From Acd1 sp049973945 (GTDB taxonomy: Archaea > Thermoproteota > Thermoprotei_A > Sulfolobales > Sulfolobaceae), in the NCBI GenBank assembly GCA_049973945.1, contig JBMFJH010000017.1, positions 1 through 35,279 of the forward strand: DNA of 35,279 nucleotides, read 5' to 3'. Below, piece after piece: positions 31,035-35,279 of the stretch. The position numbers were made by a program, and so were the translations under genes. Under the pieces are notes generated by a model. It was not told where the DNA came from. It saw only the letters and a program-made list of their open reading frames with translations, and searched no databases. The stretch's first letter is position 1. Each line of letters opens with the position of its first letter.

Positions 31035-31373
31035 TCACACCGATATTAAAACTTGCCTAAGGGCGGCGACGCCGTAGTAGGCCCAGACCATTATTACGGC
31101 CAAGACCAGGCCAAGGATTAAGAACACCGATCCTAGCTCTGTGTTCTTCTCGTCCAGCAAGTAAGCGGCTACTAAGAAGAAGACTACAAGGATTAAATTA
31201 AGCATAGCGTAAGGCAACGCTTGCGAGGCTCCAGAAGCAGTAATTGGCGAAATGTAATAGGGGAACGCGATCGCGCCCAAGATAAGGAACATCATTAAGA
31301 CTATGAGCACGACCTGAAGAACCGCGTAGTTGACGTCTGAGTAACCACCCTTCTTTCCGCCTTTTCTTGCCAC
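31035..31373 (-). CDS. Small membrane protein with three segments (112 residues)
   Basis: Unrecognised. It begins with a basic, Gly/Lys-rich tail (MARKGGKKGGYSD) followed by three hydrophobic helices (about 17-42, 52-72 and 80-104). It starts at GTG 4 bases after carS and ends 3 bases before the next gene, so it belongs to the carS operon. A role in lipid synthesis or the membrane is only suggested by position. Confidence 0.6.
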   Translation of the reverse strand: MARKGGKKGGYSDVNYAVLQVVLIVLMMFLILGAIAFPYYISPITASGASQALPYAMLNLILVVFFLVAAYLLDEKNTELGSVFLILGLVLAVIMVWAYYGVAALRQVLISV

Positions 31374-31377
31374 GGCT

Positions 31378-31881
31378 TTACCAGGGTACTGATTTCAATT
31401 TAAGTCTATACGCAACCCTGTTAGTCAAAACGTGCATGACGAAAGCGATTAGAGCGACGAAGAGAAAGCCGTAAATGTCAACGCGGAAACCGACCAAATA
31501 TAGACCTAGCGTGGCACAAACCACGAAGTCCAGCTGATCAAGTACGGGGGCCCTGGCTCCTCGTTCCAGACCCAATCTCCTCTTGATGAAGGCGCCGCAC
31601 ATGTCGCCCAGCATGCCGAAGAAAGAGCCGAAGAACGCGTACACTACAAGTTCCGATCCCAAGAACCTGGCCAGTATCACTCCAACCGTTACTCCGAACG
31701 TGAGGGACAGGAGCAGTCCCTCGAAAGTCTTCCCGTCCCCGAGGATCCTCCTGCCGTCCCAAGCCTTTCTACCGAAATCAATGGGTGTTCCCTTTCTAAC
31801 CAGCACGGCAGAACCGTTGGCAGCGAAGGCTGGGAAGTAAACGAGGAACGTGTAAAGTAACGAGTAAGCCTCTAAAGGCAA
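31378..31881 (-). CDS. carS: CDP-archaeol synthase
   Basis: CarS transfers CMP from CTP to 2,3-di-O-geranylgeranylglyceryl phosphate, making the CDP-activated precursor of archaeal membrane lipids. The 167-residue membrane protein has the family signature 'PIDFGRKAWDGRRILGDGKT' (about 33-52) and 'GAFIKRRLGLERGARAPVLD', followed by 'QLDFV', which holds the metal-binding acidic residues; four or five membrane helices are visible. It starts at TTG and overlaps the upstream RecA-like gene by 10 bases. Confidence 0.92.
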   Translation of the reverse strand: MPLEAYSLLYTFLVYFPAFAANGSAVLVRKGTPIDFGRKAWDGRRILGDGKTFEGLLLSLTFGVTVGVILARFLGSELVVYAFFGSFFGMLGDMCGAFIKRRLGLERGARAPVLDQLDFVVCATLGLYLVGFRVDIYGFLFVALIAFVMHVLTNRVAYRLKLKSVPW

Positions 31882-32405
31882 GCCAGCACCCCCTCAGGTG
31901 CGACCTTGTACTTACAGCTCTCGTTGTTCCCCAATATGTACCCACCAGTGGCCCTCAGTACCCTTTCGCAATAGGCCCTCATGATCTTTTCTCCCGCCAC
32001 TCTGTTATTCGTCGACATCTCCCAGACGGTTAACACCCTAGGCCCCCTGACGCTTAAGTCCTTAAGGAGGGCTAAGGGCAAGTATAAGTCTTTGAGGCTC
32101 CAGGTCTGTCTGTAAATGGAGTTAGCGGTATCTACTATAACGAGGTCAAACGGTCTGTCTATCTTAGAGAGGCCGGCCAGGGCGGTGAGGAACGAAGCCC
32201 TGTCCGGCGCGAAGGCGAATATCAACCTCTCGCCTAGGCCCATCCTTGAGATCCTCCCCTCGATCTGACCCTCCGTGGAAATGTAATAGGTTAGCCTATG
32301 TTCCTTGGCCGCCTGAAGGGCGATCGAGGTCTTCCCCTTGCCTTCTAAGCCGTAGAGTGATACGCACTTCGCGCCTCCCTTAAACAGGAACTCGGAAACG
32401 CCCAA
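31872..32405 (-). CDS. RecA/RadA-like P-loop ATPase (short paralogue)
   Basis: A 177-residue protein with a RecA-type core: Walker A GLEGKGKTS (about 19-27), 'TYYISTEGQIEGRI' as in RadA/RadB, and Walker B DLVIVDTANS (about 87-96). It lacks the N-terminal DNA-binding domain of RadA and is short even for RadB or the Sulfolobus RadA paralogues (aRadC type), so it is a minimal core. These proteins modulate recombination and repair. The start is TTG; the leaderless TATA CAATATAATCC (reverse, 32427-32437) fits. It heads the operon with carS and two small genes. Confidence 0.75.
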   Translation of the reverse strand: MGVSEFLFKGGAKCVSLYGLEGKGKTSIALQAAKEHRLTYYISTEGQIEGRISRMGLGERLIFAFAPDRASFLTALAGLSKIDRPFDLVIVDTANSIYRQTWSLKDLYLPLALLKDLSVRGPRVLTVWEMSTNNRVAGEKIMRAYCERVLRATGGYILGNNESCKYKVAPEGVLACL

Positions 32406-32409
32406 CTTT

Positions 32410-32437
32410 CCTTATAAGTTCATGAACCTGGATTATA
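32410..32437. promoter_or_regulatory. Interleaved divergent promoter (RecA-like operon / RNase H-fold operon)
   Basis: The two TTG starts (32405 reverse, 32438 forward) are 32 bases apart. CTTATAAG (32411-32418) is centred about 24 bases before the forward start; AATATAAT on the reverse strand (32429-32436) is centred about 27 bases before the reverse start. Each gene's TATA box lies within a few bases of the other's transcript start, as in the promoter at 20454-20481. Confidence 0.55.
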
Positions 32438-32968
32438 TTGTTGGGCAGGAGGCCCGTAAGGGTTCTAGTGAAGGATCCAAAGAAGTACTACAAACTCGTC
32501 AAGGAGCTGAGGGTGAGGGGAGTCCCGGTCTCGGACTTGGAAGGGATAGAGGTTAGGGACTCGGACTTGGACGGGGACATACTGGAGGCTGTGGGCAACC
32601 TCGTCGCGGTCAGTATGGGAAAAGAGACTTTTGAGGAGATAGCGGTCGGAATAGACACGAACACGAGGCAATGGCTGACCGTAGTTGTTGTCGGAGACGG
32701 AACTATACTCGAGTGGAAGAGGACGGACTTGGATAATCTGTGTAGCTACGTGAAGACCGTCCTGAGGATCTACCCGCACAAGAGGGAAGTGGTGGGAGTA
32801 GGGGTGGGAAACCCCCTCGGATTAGAAGTGCTGAACAAGCTCTCGTCCTGTTCGATCGAAGTCAAGTTCGTTAACGAGGCGAGGACGAGCCGGAAAACGG
32901 CCTATTTGGACGGGGACTACCCCGAGGACGTTATAGCGGCCTACAACATAGCCATGAGGGCGCTGTGA
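32438..32968 (+). CDS. Probable RNase H-fold (RuvC/YqgF-like) protein
   Basis: A 176-residue protein, not a named family. After a 65-residue N-terminal part comes the strand 'IAVGIDTNTRQWLTVVVVGD' (D73), then 'EVVGVGVGNPLGLEVLNKLS', then 'VKFVNEARTSRKTAY' (E147), and the end 'GDYPEDVIAAYNIAMRAL' (D164). Asp on strand 1, Glu after 'VNE.RTS' and Asp in a final helix '.DVIAA...A' is the order of catalytic acids in RuvC and YqgF nucleases. So it could be a metal-dependent nuclease acting on Holliday junctions or RNA; this is inference. The start is TTG (a TTG-TTG pair). Its stop overlaps the kinase start (GTGATG). Confidence 0.55.
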   Translation: MLGRRPVRVLVKDPKKYYKLVKELRVRGVPVSDLEGIEVRDSDLDGDILEAVGNLVAVSMGKETFEEIAVGIDTNTRQWLTVVVVGDGTILEWKRTDLDNLCSYVKTVLRIYPHKREVVGVGVGNPLGLEVLNKLSSCSIEVKFVNEARTSRKTAYLDGDYPEDVIAAYNIAMRAL

Positions 32969-33999
32969 TGAAGACGGTCGTACTAAAGGGCCCTTGCACC
33001 GTGAAATCCAACGGCAATGCCAGCGTAATGGGCATCGACTTCGAGCAGGTAACTTTGCCGGAGGGGACTTACACGGTCTGTTACGAAGGTGAACTGCAAC
33101 ACAACTGCGAAGCCCTGGCTACGGACGTGCAGTGCTGGGACTTAATAGCGAGGGAATTGGCGACCACTTCTGGCAAATTCGTAGTGCTTGGCCCCGGTGA
33201 CACGGGGAAGTCGTACTTCGCAAAGACCCTGATTAACTTGGGGGCGGCCGAAGTCCTCGTCGACGCCGACGTAGGCCAAAACTCCCTCTTCCTGCCGGGG
33301 TTCATAGCTTCTGTGGCATCGAGCAGAGTAAAGGGCAAGCTCAAGTTCCACCACCTCACTTTCGACGAGCTGAAGTTCTTTGGTTCAATAAAGCCCTCGA
33401 CAAACCCGAGGCTCCACGCGGAGCAGGTCTCGTCCCTAGTAAAGAAGTCCGCTGTCGTTGACCTTGACGGTTGGGTTCACGGCTTCATGGCGTTTCGACA
33501 TAAGCTAGAAACGATAGAGCTGGTAGACCCGGACTACATCGTAGTCACGGACAAGAGGATAGCGGAGGCGATTAAGTCCTTGGGGAAGAGGGTGGTGAGC
33601 CTCGAGACCCCGCCAGTCATAAGCAAGAGGGACAGGGAAAGGAGGAGGGCCTTCAGGGCTATGGCCTACAGGGCCTACTTCATGGGGTCTAAAAGGCACA
33701 GGGAGGACGTGAGCAAGATCGCTGGAATGAGGCTCGCAGAAGGGCTTTTCGAGGCGTTCGGGGAGGCCGTAGAGACGACTGGGGAATGCCTCGCGGATTA
33801 CGTGGTGAACGTCGACAGGCTGTACGCGGGCTTGACTCTGAACGGCAGAGTAATCGGTGCGGGCCTCCTCACCGTTAAAGGGGACGAGGCGTTTGTCGAA
33901 AGTCCAGTGGACAAATTCGACGGCACAATATTGGGGAACTACAGGCTAAACGAGTTTTATGAGGAGTTGCCCTACTCTTTCAGGAAGTGCAGAGAATAA
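32965..33999 (+). CDS. Polynucleotide 5'-hydroxyl kinase (Clp1/Grc3 family)
   Basis: A 344-residue P-loop kinase that would phosphorylate 5'-OH ends of RNA or DNA. Walker A LGPGDTGKS is at about 75-83, the metal and phosphate motif VLVDADVGQ at about 97-105 with 'LPG' after it, and the Arg-rich lid is 'KRDRERRRAFRAMAYR'. The C-terminal beta domain fits archaeal members of this family, which act in tRNA/RNA repair. Start GTG or the ATG next to it, overlapping the stop of the RNase H-fold gene. The last 13 bases overlap tmk. Confidence 0.88.
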   Translation: MMKTVVLKGPCTVKSNGNASVMGIDFEQVTLPEGTYTVCYEGELQHNCEALATDVQCWDLIARELATTSGKFVVLGPGDTGKSYFAKTLINLGAAEVLVDADVGQNSLFLPGFIASVASSRVKGKLKFHHLTFDELKFFGSIKPSTNPRLHAEQVSSLVKKSAVVDLDGWVHGFMAFRHKLETIELVDPDYIVVTDKRIAEAIKSLGKRVVSLETPPVISKRDRERRRAFRAMAYRAYFMGSKRHREDVSKIAGMRLAEGLFEAFGEAVETTGECLADYVVNVDRLYAGLTLNGRVIGAGLLTVKGDEAFVESPVDKFDGTILGNYRLNEFYEELPYSFRKCRE

Positions 34000-34556
34000 T
34001 CGCCGTCGAGGGGATCGACGGTAGCGGAAAGACCACGATAGCGAGGGCCATAGCGGTTCATTTGATTAAACTAGGTTACAAGGTAGTGTTAACGCACGAG
34101 CCGTTCGACGAGAGGGTAATCGAGCTGATAGAGTCGACTAGGTGGAAGGACCCCGTAGCCTTAGCGCTCCTCTTCTCCGCAGACAGGGCCCTCCATTTGA
34201 GGAAGGTCTTGGAATTGAGCGCGGACTTCTATGTGTTCGACAGGTACTACTGCTCGACTTTGGCTTACCAAGGGGCCTTAGGTGTTGACTTAGAGTGGCT
34301 GAGGGCGCTGTCTTCCCAGTTCCCAAAGCCGTGGTTAACCTTCGTCCTGGACTTGGACGTCGAAACCGCGTTGAAGAGGCTAAAGAGGGACACGTTAGCC
34401 TACTCGGCCAAATACGAGTCGCTGAAAAGGGTGAGGGACCTTTACCTCAGGATTGCGAAGGATTGCAACGCCGTAGTGATTGACGCGAACAGGGGACTGG
34501 ACGAAGTAATGAACGACGTCATTTCTTACCTTGAGTCTCGGCTCTTATCTTCCTGA
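33987..34556 (+). CDS. tmk: Thymidylate kinase
   Basis: dTMP kinase makes dTDP from dTMP. The 189-residue protein has the P-loop EGIDGSGKTT (about 8-17), the substrate motif 'THEPFDERV', and the DRY-type motif 'YVFDRYYCSTLAYQGA'. The lid segment 'KRLKRDTLAYSAKYESLKRV' follows. All expected residues are there. It starts at GTG 13 bases inside the polynucleotide kinase gene, so the two are coupled; the 3' end overlaps the convergent p27-type gene by 38 bases. Confidence 0.94.
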   Translation: MQRIIAVEGIDGSGKTTIARAIAVHLIKLGYKVVLTHEPFDERVIELIESTRWKDPVALALLFSADRALHLRKVLELSADFYVFDRYYCSTLAYQGALGVDLEWLRALSSQFPKPWLTFVLDLDVETALKRLKRDTLAYSAKYESLKRVRDLYLRIAKDCNAVVIDANRGLDEVMNDVISYLESRLLSS

Positions 34557-34881
34557 GCCTCTCGAGCGCGTCGAGTAGCCTTAACATCTGAACCACGGCG
34601 TCCGGGTCGCTTGGGTCCTTCACTAGCCTCTGACTCATCACGTCAATCCCCTTCATTAGGGCTTCCTCAGCCCTCTCGAGTATAGCCTGACCCTGGATCT
34701 GCTTCATTTCCGATTCGTTCTCTACGACGTAGACCTTACCGTGAATGGGGCAAACCACGTCCCCGTTCTTAAGCCTGAACAATGGTAACCCATCGAGAGG
34801 ACAAGCGAGGTCAAGCATCGTCGCGCCCTGCTTGAGGAGCTCTGCCGCCCTCTTTACTCCCTCGTCCCTGTCCACGCTCAC
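34519..34881 (-). CDS. Autoantigen p27-type zinc-ribbon protein
   Basis: A 120-residue protein of the Sjogren/scleroderma autoantigen 1 (Auto_anti-p27) family. The N-terminal helix is followed by 'MLDLACPLDGLPLFRLKNGD' and 'VVCPIHGKVYVV', a zinc-ribbon-like element. Visible ligands are C27, C44 and H47; the fourth expected ligand is D30 at the CPLD position. A C-terminal helix follows ('AVVQMLRLLDALERLRKIRA'). The function in archaea is unknown. The start is GTG. It overlaps tmk tail to tail by 38 bases. Confidence 0.85.
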   Translation of the reverse strand: MSVDRDEGVKRAAELLKQGATMLDLACPLDGLPLFRLKNGDVVCPIHGKVYVVENESEMKQIQGQAILERAEEALMKGIDVMSQRLVKDPSDPDAVVQMLRLLDALERLRKIRAETQGKK

Positions 34882-34932
34882 TTTTATTCCCTCAGAGCAT
34901 ATTCCATAGACCGAGTTTCCTAAAATTTTCTA

Positions 34933-34941
34933 GGGGGTGAG
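34933..34941 (+). promoter_or_regulatory. Shine-Dalgarno site deciding the UPF0147 start
   Basis: GGGGGTGAG just ahead of TTG 34945. It matches the anti-Shine-Dalgarno end of 16S rRNA and supports this TTG. The TATA-like CTAAAATTTTC at 34919-34929 is too close to serve this start. Confidence 0.6.
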
Positions 34942-34944
34942 ACC

Positions 34945-35211
34945 TTGAGCCTGTACGACAACGAGGCTAAAATTAAGCAGGCCATAATTATGCTCCAGAA
35001 GATAGTCAACGACACTGCCGTGCCGAGGAACATCAGGAGGGCCGCGACCGACGCGATAAGGCAGTTGCAACTCACTAACTTGAGCCCCGGAGTCAGGGCA
35101 GCCAACGCGATCGGCATTTTGGAGGAAATAAGCCAAGACCCCAACATGCCGTCCCACACCAGGACGGCCATTTGGAACATAGTCTCCGTTTTAGAGACCG
35201 TGAGGGACTAA
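34945..35211 (+). CDS. UPF0147 family protein
   Basis: An 88-residue, all-helical protein with the UPF0147 pattern: 'KIKQAIIMLQKIVNDTAVPR', 'NIRRAATDAIRQL', 'LSPGVRAANAIGILEEISQD' and 'PNMPSHTRTAIWNIVSVLET'. Function unknown; highly conserved in archaea. It starts at TTG with a clear Shine-Dalgarno (GGGGGTGAG, about 34933-34941) 3-6 bases ahead. That is unlike most genes here, so its mRNA probably has a leader, with the promoter upstream near 34882-34905. Confidence 0.9.
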   Translation: MSLYDNEAKIKQAIIMLQKIVNDTAVPRNIRRAATDAIRQLQLTNLSPGVRAANAIGILEEISQDPNMPSHTRTAIWNIVSVLETVRD

Positions 35212-35213
35212 GG

Positions 35214-35220
35214 TTTTTTA
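35214..35220 (+). promoter_or_regulatory. T-run/TATA element between UPF0147 and the tRNA
   Basis: TTTTTTA begins 3 bases after the UPF0147 stop and is centred about 29 bases before the tRNA 5' end. It may both end the first transcript and act as TATA box for the tRNA. Confidence 0.4.
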
Positions 35221-35245
35221 GACCTACCGGGTTTACTCTTAATTT

Positions 35246-35279
35246 GCGGGGGTGCCCGAGCTAGGTCAAAGGGGACGGG
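35246..35279 (+). tRNA. 5' part of a tRNA, probably tRNA-Leu (cut by window edge)
   Basis: GCGGGGG (acceptor 5' strand, 35246-35252), then TG and the D arm CCCGAGC..GGTCAAAGGGG, matches the start of archaeal tRNA-Leu. The anticodon and 3' half lie outside the window, so the identity (Leu rather than Ser, both class II) rests on GTCAAAGGGG in the D arm. Any intron cannot be seen. Confidence 0.75.

Noticed and set aside
1..35279. CRISPR arrays, insertion sequences, integrase or attachment sites
   Set aside because: No regularly spaced direct repeats, transposase motifs, terminal inverted repeats or integrase genes were found; the only tRNA is cut by the right edge, so an attachment site there cannot be judged.

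Overview
This window comes from a thermoacidophilic crenarchaeon, most likely a member of the Sulfolobales with fairly high GC. Four things point that way. (1) The replication cluster is crenarchaeal in kind and arrangement: rfcS-rfcL, a Cdc6/Orc1, and gins23-mcm. (2) There is a sulfide:quinone oxidoreductase of the Acidianus type and an acryloyl-CoA reductase of the 3-hydroxypropionate/4-hydroxybutyrate cycle. (3) Transcription signals are archaeal: TATA boxes about 22-33 bases ahead of the start codon, mostly with no Shine-Dalgarno sequence (leaderless mRNAs), and very frequent TTG and GTG starts. (4) Arginine is mostly AGG. No insertion sequence, CRISPR array, phage gene or complete RNA gene was seen; the first 34 bases of a tRNA, probably tRNA-Leu, lie at the right edge.

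Layout. 1-619: C-terminal part of an amino-acid-type ABC substrate-binding protein with a hairpin terminator. 620-1498: almost 900 bases without an intact gene, holding frameshifted membrane-protein fragments. 1499-3662: ABC-2 exporter operon (ATPase, permease, membrane-anchored glycoprotein). 3854-5924: a small membrane protein and a 623-residue surface protein made of about eight similar beta-rich units. 6082-7138: a 40-codon remnant of nadA directly ahead of intact nadC. 7180-9626: a lone molybdopterin hydroxylase large subunit overlapping a UPF0248 gene. 9657-13562: amino-acid permease divergent from sqr plus a DUF1641 gene. 13747-17501: two MFS carriers and several small membrane proteins. 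17611-19366: three unrecognised genes. 19451-20919: acryloyl-CoA reductase and an unknown divergent gene. 20946-23240: amidase, proteasome beta subunit, PEBP protein. 23277-30795: replication and nucleic-acid genes with moaC among them. 30801-34556: an operon with carS and a RecA-like ATPase, divergent from an RNase H-fold protein, a polynucleotide kinase and thymidylate kinase. 34519-35279: a p27-type zinc-ribbon protein, a UPF0147 protein and the tRNA start.

How the genes work together. SQR feeds sulfide electrons into the quinone pool, and acryloyl-CoA reductase belongs to the CO2-fixation cycle, so the cell is probably a sulfur-oxidising autotroph. The right half is housekeeping: clamp loader (RfcS/RfcL), origin-recognition ATPase (Cdc6), helicase (GINS-MCM), dTMP kinase, proteasome, membrane lipid synthesis (CarS) and molybdopterin synthesis (MoaC, whose product the hydroxylase at 7180-9369 would need). 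The least explained parts are the RecA-like / RNase H-fold / kinase neighbourhood around 32400, the three-gene unknown block at 17611-19366, the repeat surface protein, and two very short divergent promoters with interleaved TATA boxes (20449/20485 and 32405/32438).
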